A DNA stretch of 64,000 bases from Parapristionchus giblindavisi (Eukaryota > Nematoda > Chromadorea > Rhabditida > Diplogasteridae), in NCBI GenBank assembly GCA_943737045.1, contig CALSFV010000057.1:434001-498000 (forward strand), written 5' to 3'. Below, piece after piece: positions 1-10,288 of the stretch. How positions within the stretch are numbered: the stretch's first letter is position 1; the number at the start of each line of letters is the position of its first letter. A model generated the notes under the pieces. That model saw only the letters and a list, made by a program, of their open reading frames with translations, was not told where the DNA came from and ran no database searches. A program made the position numbers and the translations under genes.

Positions 1-3000
1 CAGATCATTCGTGGCAATCGTATCATTCTAAAGTACACGGGTCGCCTCTTCCAACTGTCGCTCACCCATCTCATCCCCTTCTACGCACGATACCTCAACG
101 ACGCCACCAGTCATCTGGTCATACTGCAGACTGCATACCGTAAGATTTATTGATTGATTTGAATGCTGGTGGGTACTGTAGATACATTGAGTTAATCATC
201 TCGTCATACTGCAGACTGCATACCGTAAGATTTATTGATTGATTATTGATTTGAATGCTGGTGGGTACTGTAGGTACACTGACTGAATGCTGCTGGGTAC
301 TGTAGGTTGACAAACTACTCCAAACTAGATACCGTATGAGTCGTTCATTGACTTGCATGTACTGTAGACGGATGGTACTGTAAGCATACGGTACTGATTG
401 ATTGATTAATTTGAATTAATATTATAATAAATTTATAATAATGGATTAAAAACAAAACCTTATCCTGTCAGCATATCATGTGCAGAGTGGTCACGCAAAG
501 AAAAGAAAAAGAGGCGAGAGAGTGCGTAAAACATGAAGAGTTTTCTCTGCTATTCTTTTGTTTTCGCAACTTTTTAACAGAGCGTGGATTAATATATTAT
601 CGATTGCAGGCCTGAAGAGTACCGCGGCACGCAAGGACTTCCTGGACGCGGTGGCCGCTACCGGCATGGACTATCGACCGCTATGCCGACAGCTTGTGGT
701 CAAGAGCAGGGAGGATGAGGTTAGTGGCTTTGGGGCGTGGCTTGTGAAAGGGGCAGGATTAATGCTTTCAAGTAGTGCTGGCTCTGTTCTACTTGCGGGG
801 GCTCATGAAAATTGAGGGGGCCCATCAAAATTGAGGGGGCCCATGAAAATTGAGGGGGCCCATGAAAATTGAGGGGGCTCATGACAGTTTAGGGGGCTCA
901 TGTCCTTGGTCAGAACTGATCATCCTATTTTCAAAGTTTTTGTTCTGTTATCAGTGTTTGTGTAATGTTTGAACTTTTCAACTCGATAACATGAAAGGAA
1001 ATTTATCGGGACAACAACGCTCATTCAATTAACACGAGCTCACTCAATTCTTTTTGCCAGAGGGACGGCCGCGGCCTGCCTTCTTGACTGATCCACTTGC
1101 AGCCTTGCTCGTTCCCTGATCGCTGCGTCTTTTGCCGCCGCCATTGTTTGCAGGGGAAACGGCAGGTGCGGATGCACCACCTCTAACTCTCTTCGTTCCG
1201 CTTCCAGAAGGAAGGTTCGGAGAGGGACTGTGCACAGAGACTGGCTTTCTCTTTCGAGTACCACGTTGAGCAGAGAGGGAAGGGGCCGCAGGCTGAACAA
1301 CAGGAGTCTGAGGAACCACTGGTCTGCGTTTACGGTTTCCGCACGGAACAACAGGAGGAACGGGAAAAGCGGGAACAACGGGAGGAACAATTCTGACCAG
1401 GAACATGAGCCCCCTCAATTTTCATGGGCCCCCTAAACTGTCATGGGCCCCCTAAACTTTTTGAGCATTGTTTGAGACAATAGCACGATACCATGAGCCC
1501 CCTCAATTTTCATGGGCCCCCTCAATTTTGATGGGCCCCCTCAATTTCCATGAGCCCCCGCAAGTAGAACAGAGCCGTAGTGCTTACCGGCCGTGGTCAG
1601 CAATGCATTTCTGGTACTCAGAGGTTATCAATCGATCAATATATCATTTCAAGCAATAGTTGCTAGATGAGTATGGGAGAAAAACTTCGATGGTGTTACA
1701 CTAGCTTATAGTTCAAATCAATACTAATAAAATAGATAATTATCCTGTTCAGATCATGGAATTTGATTTTAATTTTTATTGTTTTTTCTTTGACAGAAGA
1801 ACGACGCGTCCGATCTGATCGATAAATTCCGCTGGCTGTTGTACAAGGAGCGCGAGACGGAGGAGGACGCTGTCGTCGAAGCATGCGTGCTCCTGCGGCG
1901 ATTCCTAGGTCAGTCTGGGTGTACTGTATCATACATTGCCATACCCTCGCAGTGCAAGGGTTGACCCACTATATAAGGCTCATTTTAGGCCACTTGATAA
2001 AAAATTAAGCTAAAAACGAAGATTTTTAGGCGAAAATAACGAATTTTGTGAATCAACCCACCCTATTTCGAGAATTGACCCACTATATAAAAATAGACGG
2101 CGAGGGTACCGAAAATGTGTATGTGCTGTATCTGTTTTCCGGTAGTATTGATTGATTTATTTATTGACGATTCCTAGGTCAGTCAGTTATCGTGTACTGT
2201 ACTTGTTTTCTGGTAGTATTGATTGGTTGAAACCTTGTGTAATGTTTTTATTAAGGACATATACATGGGAGTATTGATTGATTGAGTAAATACTGGTAGA
2301 TTGAAATGGATACTGTAATTATCGTAAGAAGATATCGATTAATTCCGTTTTCTCTTTAGAGAAGGGCCAGGACGATTCGGTGCGCGCACTCCTGTCAGTG
2401 TGTGCGTCGCGTGAAGGCAGCCTCGCTGATCGTGTCAAGGTACCGTAATCCTGACATTCCGTTCAAGACCCCATCCTGATTTAAAACATTTTATTGATTT
2501 ACTGATCGTGTCAAGGTACCGTATTCCCCCTTTGCCCAACATTCCGTTCAGGATCCCACCATGATTTGAAACATTTTATTGATTGGGTGATCGTGTCAAG
2601 GTACCGTAATCCCCGCTTACCCAACATTCCGTTCAAGACCCCGTCCTGATTTCAAACATTGAAAAATATTGATTGGTTGTTCAGGCGCACGGTGGCGGGC
2701 AGCCGGGTCGTGCGGGAGACGCGGTGCGCCGCGCTGTGGAGGAGTACACGACGTTTGTGTTGTACGTGGTGAGTTGGGTGGTGCGCCGAGTGCTGTGGTG
2801 TGATTTGCCAAAACGTCGTCTATCTATATAACTTTAGACTGGACTGGATGCGTACGATGCATGGCGAACGGCGCACGCGGATCGGGCGAATGAAACGAGA
2901 AGGTTGGGTTTTTAGCTATGTGTAGTTTGATCTTTGATATGTCTGTAGTTTGATCTTTGACCTTTCTGTAGTTTGAAGTTTGATCTTTGCTCTATCTGTA

Positions 3001-4420
3001 CATTGATCTTTGATATGTCTGTACTTTGATCTTTGAGCAGTCTGTAGTTTGATCTTTGAACTGTCTGTAGTTTGATCTTTGCTCTCGCTTTCAGGAAGGA
3101 GTCGATACGATCCGAGGCTGGCGTTGGCAGTAGCATGCTGCACAGTGCGGAGGAGGCGCTAGAGAACCGCCGCTACGTGGAGAGGTACTGTAGGGTTACG
3201 GTAGAGTTAGTAATATATGGTTACGGTAGAGTTAGTAATATAGGGTTACGGTATAGTTAGTATTATAGGGTTACGGTAGAGTTAGTAATATAGGGTTACG
3301 GTAGAGTTAGTAATATAGGGTTACGGTAGACTTACTACTGTAGGGTTACGGTAGAGTTACTACTATAGGGTTACTGTAGAGTTACTCCTATAGGGTTATG
3401 GTGGAGTCACTGTAGATTTATTGAATGACTTTGCGCTACGGTTTAGTTACTATTTAGAGTTTGGGTAAATGTGAGTTACGGTAGCGATTTGTGAAATATT
3501 GATTGATGGTTCGAATTATCGATTGATTCCCTTTACAGAGCTGATCGCCTGCGCACAAGCGAGTGTGTGCTTCGACAGAAGGGCGTCGACGTGCTGGACG
3601 CCTTCCTGCGACATGGAGGATGGAGACGCATTGACGCAGAGGCTGCGAATGCGACCCAGGAAGAGGTACGGTAGATTTGGGCAATGGGGATGTTACGATA
3701 GCTTTGAGCAATCTGGTTTGAGTAGTGTGTACTCGCTATGGTACGGTATATGATGATTAAGGTAGCTTTGAGCAATGAAAATGTTACGGTAGCTTTTGAC
3801 AATGACAGAGATACGGTAGCTTTGATCAGTCTGGTTTGAGACCACTATTCGAGCTACTCAGATGTACGGTATATGATGATTACGGTGGCTTTGGGCCCTA
3901 TCCTTCTGATGCATAATTTTCTCTCACATTACAGAAGGCACACTCGGAGAGTCTTCGGGTGTTGCGCGATCGATACTACGGCTCGGCCCTGATCCGCATT
4001 GCACAGATGCAAGCGGAGAGCGGCGAGGAGCGCGCGGCTCTCGAGACCGCGACGCTTGTGCACGCGTTGCGGCTGGACAAGGTATACGGTATCTATTCGT
4101 CGGGACTAATCGATAATCCTTTTTGTTACAGGACATCTCGAAGGAGCAACTGCGATCGTTCCTGTCGTACATACACAAGGTCGCAGGCCATACTCTTCTA
4201 TGATTATCGATTGATTTATCGATTTATTGATTGGTTGTTAAGTATCGATTTTTGTCTAGTGATCTCGACCTCATGTTTATATTCTATATTTGTCGTCTGT
4301 GCTTGTATTTTTCTCATCTTTCAATCAAAGTTTTCTGTTATTATCCGTTGTTCATTATTTTAGTTAACCCTACCACAGACCAAGTTGATCCAACTACGGT
4401 CGTATCAGTTCTTTCGTTAA
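1..4420 (+). CDS. NUP107: Nuclear pore scaffold protein Nup107, C-terminal part (5' end outside window)
   Basis: Eleven exons join in one frame: 1-139, 610-719, 1797-1908, 2360-2439, 2685-2768, 2838-2902, 3095-3184, 3539-3665, 3935-4081, 4132-4179 and 4364-4420 (TAA), giving 352 residues. The sequence follows the alpha-helical C-terminal domain of metazoan Nup107 block by block: LTHLIPFYARYL, KFRWLLYKERE before LLRRFL, AVRRAVEEYTTFVLYV, DAFLRHGGWR, and near the end SKEQLRSFLSYIHK, which occupies the place of the family's SKEELRKLL-type motif. Nup107 is a structural subunit of the Y complex at the nuclear envelope and is needed for pore assembly; npp-5 is the C. elegans member. All introns are GT-AG. 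Introns 1 and 4 carry tandem copies of their own donor region, and introns 2 and 3 carry transposons. The choice of the donor at 139 rather than the GT at 118 rests on phase: only 139 leaves the single base that exon 2 needs. Confidence 0.9.
111..300 (+). repeat. Tandem duplication of the exon 1 3' end and its donor site
   Basis: A unit of about 85 bp starting TCATCTGGTCATACTGCAG at 111 is repeated from 196. A partial third copy of its tail (TGCTGGGTACTGTAG) follows. The unit includes the last 29 bases of the Nup107 exon and the donor GTAAGA, so a second intact donor sits at 225. Confidence 0.85.
780..1576. mobile_element. 797-bp TIR element with inverted subterminal repeat arrays, 8-bp TSD
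   Basis: The element is flanked by a perfect 8-bp duplication GTAGTGCT (772-779 and 1577-1584). Its ends are inverted: GGCTCTGTTCTACTTGCGGG at 780 and the reverse complement ending at 1576. Just inside each end is an array of a 20-bp repeat (core GGGGGCCCATGAAAATTGA; five or six units left, about five right) in opposite orientations. The interior holds a minus-strand ORF. It lies in intron 2 of the Nup107 gene. Eight-base duplications are typical of hAT and P-type transposons, but the CAGGG-type hAT terminus is absent, so the superfamily is open. Confidence 0.85.
1044..1406 (-). CDS. Small basic protein with an AT-hook, inside the 780-1576 element
   Basis: Open frame of 120 codons from the first ATG (MFLVRIVPP...). 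The first third is Pro/Val-rich with repeated PPVVP; the rest is Arg/Lys/Ser-rich and ends KKAGRGRPSGKKN. GRGRP flanked by Lys is the AT-hook core, which binds the minor groove of AT-rich DNA. No transposase signature is visible. It may be an accessory protein of the element or a chance frame; the length and the clean AT-hook argue mildly for a real gene. Confidence 0.4.
   Translation of the reverse strand: MFLVRIVPPVVPAFPVPPVVPCGNRKRRPVVPQTPVVQPAAPSLSAQRGTRKRKPVSVHSPSPNLPSGSGTKRVRGGASAPAVSPANNGGGKRRSDQGTSKAASGSVKKAGRGRPSGKKN
1930..2123. mobile_element. MITE, CATACATTTTC family, in Nup107 intron 3
   Basis: Starts CATACATTGCCATACCCTCG and ends in the inverted form CCGAAAATGTGTATG. Flanks are TACTGTAT and TGCTGTAT, an 8-bp duplication with one mismatch. 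The interior has the family signature TTGACCCACTATATAA. Other copies lie at 20157, 26027, 32258 and 59648. Confidence 0.75.
2426..2680 (+). repeat. Threefold tandem copy of the exon 4 donor region
   Basis: The string CTGATCGTGTCAAGGTACCG, the end of Nup107 exon 4 plus its donor, recurs at about 2426, 2502 and 2586. Each copy is followed by the same intron text (CAACATTCCGTTCA, CATTTTATTGATT). Units are 76 and 84 bp, so intron 4 contains two extra potential donors. Confidence 0.85.
2925..3094 (+). repeat. GATCTTTGA-rich tandem repeat, Nup107 intron 6
   Basis: Irregular units of about 21-25 bp built from TTTGATCTTTGATATGTCTG. The same GATCTTTGAT word recurs in introns of the MSP and Cys-rich genes. 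Confidence 0.6.
3186..3420 (+). repeat. 24-bp tandem repeat, Nup107 intron 7
   Basis: About nine units of AATATAGGGTTACGGTAGAG with a variable TTAGT link. They fill most of the intron after the donor at 3185. Confidence 0.75.
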
Positions 4421-4661
4421 TCTGTCGAGAACAATTGTCGAATGTCGAAAAGAATTTATCGCACTGAGGTGTACCAGTGAATTTATTGTTTCATAATTTT
4501 GATTAACTGATCGTATTAAATTTTAGTTCAGTTGTTAAGATAGATGGGTACAGTAATTGGGCGTTACAGTACTTGTGCATGCAAAACTTTAGAGGTGTTC
4601 CACTTTTTATCTCTCGAAAAAGGGATACACTACATAAAGGATAGAGAAGGGACGAGCAAAT

Positions 4662-6923
4662 TTAAATAGCCGTGGCAATCAGGGGAAGGACCATCATCTC
4701 GGTATTGGGGCCAGCCTTGACCAGAGCATCTTTAACGTCGGTAGAATGCGAAGGAATCTGAAATGAATTGATCTTTGATCTTTCGAGTCTCAGAGTCATT
4801 TCAGAGAATGTTAGGCAAATCTTGTAAGCGGTGCCCATCATTTGATCAATCAATAGAGTGATTTTTGATCTTTGATCTTACATCAGCAGAGACGAAGACA
4901 ATCTTATCGTGTTTGGCAGTTCCATTCTGACGAAGAATGTCAATGCGAGCGGTCATTCCGGGCTCGATTATGGTGAGCACAGGGTTGACACGGTAGAGTG
5001 TGTTGTCGGAGCACTTAACCTGCAAAATTGATCATTGATCTTTCATCTCTAGTAAAGTTGATCTTTGTATTCGAACTATGGCTTCAAGCGTCGAAATAAA
5101 AATGGTCTGTCTGCCTCTAATGCGTATTTAATTTGTGTCTCAAAGTTGATCTTTGATCTTTTACCTTGAGGGCCTTTCTGACGGTACCACAGTTGAAAAT
5201 GGAAACATTCTGGATGCCTCCTACGGGAGTCCAACGAAGCTCGGAAGGCTCTAGACGGAGCTCCTTGCGAGAGCCTCCGTCCAGGTTTACGGCCTCGATT
5301 TTCTGAAACATATCGATCATCGAGCTATCAATATCAATCAATAATCGATACCGTAGTAGGAACAGGCGTGACAGGAAGCTGTTTCTTCTCGATTCCAGTG
5401 GCGACTTCGCTCTTGGCTGGAGTAGGAGCAGGCCTGAATATCAAAGATCAAAGATCAATTATGATTTTCAAAAATTATTTACATTTCCGAGTAATGCGGT
5501 GTTAAAATCTCGGAAAAGTAGATGGAAAAGTGAAGAGTAGTGTTAATTTTGTGATTGTAAAAGTAGTTGGAAAAGTAGCATAGCTTCATAATTTCCAAAC
5601 TTTTACATTGAAATTACGAAGCTAAACTACTTTTCCAACTACTTTTACAATCACAAAATTAACACTACTTTTCACTTTTCCATCTACTTTTCCGAGATTT
5701 TAACACCACATAAGTTTGAATAAGATATATCATTTCCTTATAATTAGAGGGCATTGAGCGGTCGTAGTGGTTTTTTAGACAAACACACCCCGAGTTAATG
5801 CGAACTCTTCGCTCTGGAAACACTCTCTCGTTGACAAAGAAAGCGAGATAGCATTGTCAGAGCGGAGAGATTCAAATCAACTCGCGTAGTGCCTTTGAAA
5901 GCCACAAAAGTAACAAATAAAAGTTTTGAATAACCACGAAGAGCAGCCAGAAGAATATACATACATAGAATGTGCAAAAGCGTATGGAGTTTTGTAAGAT
6001 TTTCCAAACGTTTCAATATAGAATTACTTGGCCGGAGCAACGGCTACAACAGGTACCGGAGCAGACAACGTGGAATCCTGCGTCTTATCCACAGGAATGG
6101 ATGCCTGCTTCTTATCGCGTGACACCATATCCAGACCCTTCTTAGGTACCGGCTTCTTCTCGCTAAGAGATCAAAGATCAAATTTTAAAGATCAAAGATC
6201 AAAAATCAATCTAACCTTCCACTTTTATTGGATTTGCTTGATTTTAATGCGGAGCGAGCAGAGCGGTTCGAACGCTTGGAGCGGTTGCTTACATTCTTCT
6301 TGTCGAGTGGAGCCTTCGGTGGTTTGTTGAGATTTGCCTTTGCTGAGGGCTGAAAAAGACGTGATATTGGGATTAGTCCTACCACTTCCTGAACCTACAG
6401 TAATCGTACAGTACCCTGTGCAACCTGCTGTAACTCTAAATATCAGAATACCAACAATCTACCGTAACCCTGAGGACTACGGTAAACTAAAAGCCAGGGA
6501 TTTACCGTAACTTTTAGGTGTGCTTACATTCTTAGCTGATTTAGTACTTCTAGCACTTCGCTTGCTTGCGCCCTCCTTCTTGGATGATGTAGACTTCTTT
6601 TGACTACGAGATGAGGCAGCGGCCTTTGCCGACTTCGGGCCTCCCTTCTTGCCATCCTGCAAGGCTAAGGTTAAGGTTAGGGTCGTTAAGGCTAGGGATA
6701 AGTATGGGATTAAGATTGAAAAGACCAGAGTTAAGGTCGTTAAGAATAGCGGTATGTGTTAAGTCGCTAAAGTCGCTAAGGTCGCTAGGACTCGCTAAGT
6801 ACACAGTTAGGGTGGCTAAGGTTAAGGCTAATGCACGGCACTCACCTCACGTCCCTTGGCACAACCGGAGAGTAGGGCGACGGAGGCCGAAGTGGCTACG
6901 AGTGGACCAACCAACCAGAGCAT
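4662..6923 (-). CDS. MSP-domain protein with N-terminal hydrophobic segment; alternative last exon
   Basis: Long form, exons read downwards: 6923-6846, 6656-6528, 6349-6216, 5433-5352, 5302-5165, 5019-4882, 4757-4662; 264 residues, all phases match. Residues 1-26 (MLWLVGPLVATSASVALLSG...) form a signal peptide or membrane anchor. A Lys/Ser/Arg-rich linker follows (SKRSARSTKS, SNRSKRSNRSARS), then PAPTPAKSEVATGIEKK. The last ~120 residues are a complete Major Sperm Protein fold: LEPSELRWTPVGG, NVSIFNCG, YRVNPVLTIIEPGMTARIDI, KHDKIVFVSAD. MSP domains occur in the nematode sperm cytoskeleton, in MSP signals and in VAP-type ER proteins; the N-terminal hydrophobic part argues against a classical 14-kDa cytoskeletal MSP. 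A separate exon at 6162-6024 has the same acceptor phase as 5433-5352 and ends in TAA. Its use would give a 159-residue form without the MSP domain. Confidence 0.88.
5497..5710. mobile_element. Palindromic MITE
   Basis: A near-perfect hairpin with ends GTGTTAAAATCTCGGAAAAG and the reverse complement, and loop around 5590-5610. It sits in the MSP-gene intron between 6216 and 5433. A diverged copy is at 12726-12897. Confidence 0.8.
5783..5893. mobile_element. Short MITE, AGGCACACCCC family
   Basis: Ends read ACACACCCCGAGTTAAT and the inverted ACTCGCGTAGTGCC; the middle has CTCTCTCG and its complement. Related copies at 7303, 20486, 25995, 37965 and 38495 share CTCTCCGCTCTGGC. The best copy (20486) is flanked by TTAA, as in piggyBac-type MITEs. 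Confidence 0.6.
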
Positions 6924-7434
6924 CACTATTAGTGGAAATGAAATGAAGAATGGACAATCGACAAATGTCTAGAAAACGTTTGACTCAATTATGCGAGAGA
7001 ACATTGTATTGAAGAGAGACCGAATGTTTATGGAAATTTAGTCGTAAAAGACAACAATTAACAGAGTAATCTCTTTATTGGTCTATCGATGACTGCGAGA
7101 TGAGATAAAGATTGAAAAGATCATTTTAATATGTCCTTGTTATCCTTGTTAACGGTGTTTTATTTTATTTTCATACTTGTTAAGTCATCACTTTTCGGTG
7201 CTCGCAAAGGACAATGGAAATATCGAATAGTTTATTGAGCATGGTTAGATTTAACTTAAATATTGTACAAGTTAACTTAATGGTGGAAAAAGGGTTTGGC
7301 GACCTTTAAAGGCACACCCAGAGCGAATTGGAAGCTCCACTCTGACCAGGCTCTCTCGCAGACAAAGAATGCGAGAGAGCGTTGCAAGAGCGGAGAGATT
7401 CAAATTAGCTCGGGGTGTGTCTTCAAGTGTCAAT
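6924..7434. other. Spacer between the MSP gene start and the Cys-rich gene 3' end
   Basis: No gene is visible. The left part should hold the MSP-gene promoter (reads leftward). The right part holds an AGGCACACCC-family MITE at about 7303-7424 with TTAA on its left, touching the 3' end of the Cys-rich gene. Confidence 0.5.
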
Positions 7435-9061
7435 CTAGGCGGTGGTATTGAATCGTGTGAGATATTCTCTCTGCTCTTCGGGCTTTGATTCTTCAGCAAC
7501 TTCTTCTTGCTCTTCCTTGGTATCCTCGCATTTTTCCTCTTTCTCTTCAACCTTCTCCTCAGCCTCTTCAAGACCGAGAGCGCGCTTTATTCTCTTGAAG
7601 GCGGGTCTGAAATGACGCACTTTGATTTTTGATCTTTGGTCTTTGATCGCTTACGATAGGGCCTTCTTGGTGACGGCGGCGTTATCTCTTCTCTTTCTCT
7701 TGCAGCATCCGCATCCACAGCATCCGCAGCCGCAACCGCATCCGCATCTGTGAAATAGTTTACAGTAATCCGGATAGAGTAACCCACTTATCAATCGACA
7801 ATAGACACCGTTATTCCTGATACAGTAATTGATATATCGTAGCCCAAATCAATCGATAACCAACCCGCATCCACATCCGCAGCAGCAAGGCTTGCAACAG
7901 CAGCAGTTGTTGTTGCAGCAGTTATTGCAGCAGTTATTGCAGCATCTGGAAATATCGATTTATCGATTGATTCATTTACATAAATCAATCGATAATGCCC
8001 ACCTGCGGTTGTTACAGCAGTTATTGCAACAGCAGCACTTCTTGTAGTAGCACTCGCAGCACTTTTTACAACAGCAACAGTTATTGCAGCACTGAAAATC
8101 GAATATTGATTAATTTTATCGATTTTTTTCATTCCGTCCGATCAATTAAATGTAGGTGATTCATTGTTCTTTTATCGATTTTCAGTGATTTACTCACTTT
8201 GTTACAGCAGTTATTGCAGCAGTTGTTGTTGCAGCAATTGTTGCAGCACCCACAGCATCCGCAGCAACGCTTCTTAACTTTCGAGGGCGCGGTAGAGTTT
8301 GTGGTGGCCTTCGATCGCTTAACCTTCTTGAGCGATGAGAAGGATGTGGAGCACTCACAGACACAGGCAGAAGCCGATGAGGTCTTCGCCTTCGACGTGA
8401 CAAGTGTAGCTATAATAATATTAATAATAATAATATTAATAATATTTTAATCAGGTATATGTCGCTTTAATCTTTAATCTTTATTTCCATCATGGCAAAT
8501 GAGAGATTTGAGAGACAAATGAGAGAATGAGAGATTTGAGAGATTCGCTAGATTTATATTCTGGATATTACGCTACTGCACGGCGGCTCAATGATAGTAA
8601 CTAAGAAGCTCTTGCCTGAGAAAGAAAGTATCGCAAACTGAGTGATGATAAGCAGTAAAACATCTAGGTTCTCCCAGCGCGAAAGTTGATTACGGTATAT
8701 CTGGGCGCTCGCTTCTGACTAGACCTATCATCGAGTTTTACGATTCGCGAGATATGCCCAGATGGCTTAGTGGATAGAGCTTTTGTTTAGCGATCCGAAC
8801 CTCGTAGGTTCGAATCCCACCCAGTGCAAATCAACTTTGCCGATTTTTCGTAATGCAAGAGCCTTCAAGCCAAAGTTAAATGTAGGGATTTCTCTTCATT
8901 GAACCGCCGTGTACTGAGAATGTATGAATATTAACCAGATTAGGTCAAATCAGAGTCAATCGCTTACCGTTGGCGCCAGTCTGCGGTTGGTCGTCGGGTT
9001 TGGCCGCGGCGGCACACGCCACTACCGCGAAAATCGTCACGAGGAAGGTGAGGGAGTTCAT
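7435..9061 (-). CDS. Secreted, extremely Cys-rich protein with Glu-rich tail
   Basis: Six exons, read downwards: 9061-8968, 8409-8198, 8091-8003, 7945-7865, 7747-7655, 7606-7435 (TAG); 246 residues, every phase agrees. Residues 1-20 (MNSLTFLVTIFAVVACAAAA) are a clear signal peptide. A Ser/Lys-rich stretch with CVCEC follows, then about 110 residues dominated by Cys: CCGCCGCCNNCCNNNCCNN, CCEC-YY-KKCCCC, CCNNCCNNCC and alternating CGCGCGCG. A basic patch KRKRR separates these from a 56-residue tail rich in Glu (EEKVEEKEEK, EEQEEVAEE). Each Cys block is its own exon. CC-NN repeats suggest a disulphide-hardened structural or metal-binding secreted protein; I know no family with this composition. 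Intron 1 carries a 333-bp element with a tRNA-like segment. Confidence 0.8.
8579..8911. mobile_element. 333-bp TIR element carrying a tRNA-like segment
   Basis: Inverted ends CACGGCGGCTCAATGA (8579) and TTCATTGAACCGCCGTG (to 8911), flanked by a 5-bp duplication TACTG (8574-8578 and 8912-8916). A smaller inverted pair TCGCGAGATATGCCCAGA / TATATCTGGGCGCTCGC lies upstream of the tRNA-like part. Superfamily not assigned. Inserted in intron 1 of the Cys-rich gene. Confidence 0.7.
8756..8828 (+). pseudogene. Degenerate tRNA-like sequence (Ala AGC position)
   Basis: Contains an A box (TGGCTTAGTGG) and a perfect B box (GGTTCGAATCC) at normal spacing. The D arm (GCTT/GAGC) and T loop fold, and the anticodon slot reads AGC. 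The acceptor stem has three mismatches (GCCCAGA against CCAGTGC), the anticodon stem two and the T stem one, so it is unlikely to be a working tRNA. Best read as a tRNA pseudogene or tRNA-derived promoter captured by the surrounding element. Confidence 0.6.
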
Positions 9062-9189
9062 GGGATAATGAGAGAAGTAACTGATATGATGGAGGGGGTG
9101 GCGGCGGTGTTATATACCAAGGATCTGGTGATAGGTGGGAAGTTCATGCTGTTTGTGGTACAGGAACAATGGCATGGGTCAAAGCCACG

Positions 9190-9372
9190 TGGGAGCGGAA
9201 GAGGCAGAGGTAGAGGGAGAGGGAGAGGGAGAGGTATAGGGGATCTAGTGGTAGAGAGTGAGGGAGATGTAGAGGGAGATCTAGAGGTAGAGGGAGATCT
9301 TGTGGTAGAGGGAGAGGGAGAGACAGAGGGAGAAGGAGAGGGAGATCTAGAGGTAGAGGGAGAGATCTTATT
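9190..9372 (+). repeat. GA-rich minisatellite
   Basis: Units of GGTAGAGGGAGAGGGAGA and GAGGGAGATCTAGAGGTAG. They create an artificial open frame (EVEGDLEVEGD...) with no gene evidence. A short piece of the same repeat precedes the related dispersed repeat at 41733. Confidence 0.8.
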
Positions 9373-9638
9373 TCATGAAACTATTGACACATCTTTATCC
9401 CCTTTGTCTGTCTCCAGAATACTTCGGATATTTCGTTTTTGTAAGTGGCGGTAGGGGCCAATTGTTCCATTGTAATGTGTTACATTCTTTGAATTCCAGT
9501 AATTCCTTGACTGCGCGGGCTTGGACACCGAGGACAGCCCATTTACCACTCAAAACCTTTATTTCTCTATCGAATACTGGACGTATTTCGATGTGCCGTT
9601 CGTGTAAGTGGCGATCATGCCACCATCTATCTGTGTAG

Positions 9639-9766
9639 GTATCCATGAACGTTGGCAAACCGTGTGCCGACAACGTGACGTCACGACCGGAGGTGTTTGC
9701 CAGAGATCCCCCCTACGCTAGTGACGTCATGTTTGCCGGCAAACGGTTTGCCAACTTCATGGATAC
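9639..9766. mobile_element. MITE, GTATCCATGAACGTTGGCAAACC family
   Basis: Inverted ends GTATCCATGAACGTTGGCAA and TTGCCAACTTCATGGATAC. The interior has two TGACGTCA-like palindromes (GTGACGTCACG, AGTGACGTCATG). Members occur at about 28066, 35270, 40690, 49132, 58962 and 63397. Confidence 0.75.
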
Positions 9767-9819
9767 GGCTCCTGGTGCGCTATGTACTGTTATGTTCATC
9801 TACAATTCAGCGCGAAAAT

Positions 9820-10280
9820 GAACTTCGACTTAATAGTTTGTTTATTAAAATATTTTGAAGGATCTGAAAGTGGGAATGAGGCCAAGTGTGGTACTGCTAA
9901 AAAGCTCACTAGCTCAACTTGTAAAGCTCAACTCAGCTTGTAAGCACACTATTCTGAGCAGGTGAGAGAGCGTTAATTTTGAGAGAGTTTATATGATGGC
10001 TTTCAATATGAGTGGAAGACTGTGCGAGGAATAAGAATGAATAAAGTGGACAATAATAACTATATTGAAATATCTATAAAATATGAAATATATATTTGTA
10101 ATTTTCACTATAGTGTTGTGTTAGAAAGTTTTAAGAAAAGATGGTACAGCATGTACCGTAGACTTGGTTCTTTCATGTTTCAAAGTATACTTTTGTTTTT
10201 CTAATGTTTTTCTAATCGGTTTTCGTGTTGATCTTGTTTCACAAATATATTCGAAAATTCCAATATTTCTCGAAACTTTC
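9820..10280 (+). repeat. Dispersed repeat, three copies in window
   Basis: Shares long blocks with 41560-42060 and 50880-51110: GTGGGAATGAGG, GAGGAATAAGAA, TACAGCATGTACC, TTCATGTTTCAAAGTATA and CAATATTTCTC..AAAACTTTCTGA. No coding frame is conserved. Here it leads directly into the reverse-transcriptase relic, so it may be flanking sequence of that element. Confidence 0.55.
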
Positions 10281-10288
10281 TGAGATAG

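Noticed and set aside
795..905. Regular ~20-bp repeats resembling a CRISPR array
   Set aside because: Repeats are head to tail with no unique spacers, are mirrored at the other end of a transposon with an 8-bp duplication, and the genome is eukaryotic.
5434..6162. Splitting the MSP locus into two separate genes
   Set aside because: No start codon could be found for the downstream part, whereas the exon ending at 6216 fits its phase exactly.
7791..8450. ORFs rich in Gln or Ala/Thr on either strand
   Set aside because: Shadow frames of the Cys codons (TGC/GCA) of the secreted protein exons.
8924..9454. 176-codon plus-strand ORF (GRGRGRGRG, EVEGDLEVEGD)
   Set aside because: Created by the GA-rich minisatellite and runs antisense through exon 1 of the Cys-rich gene.
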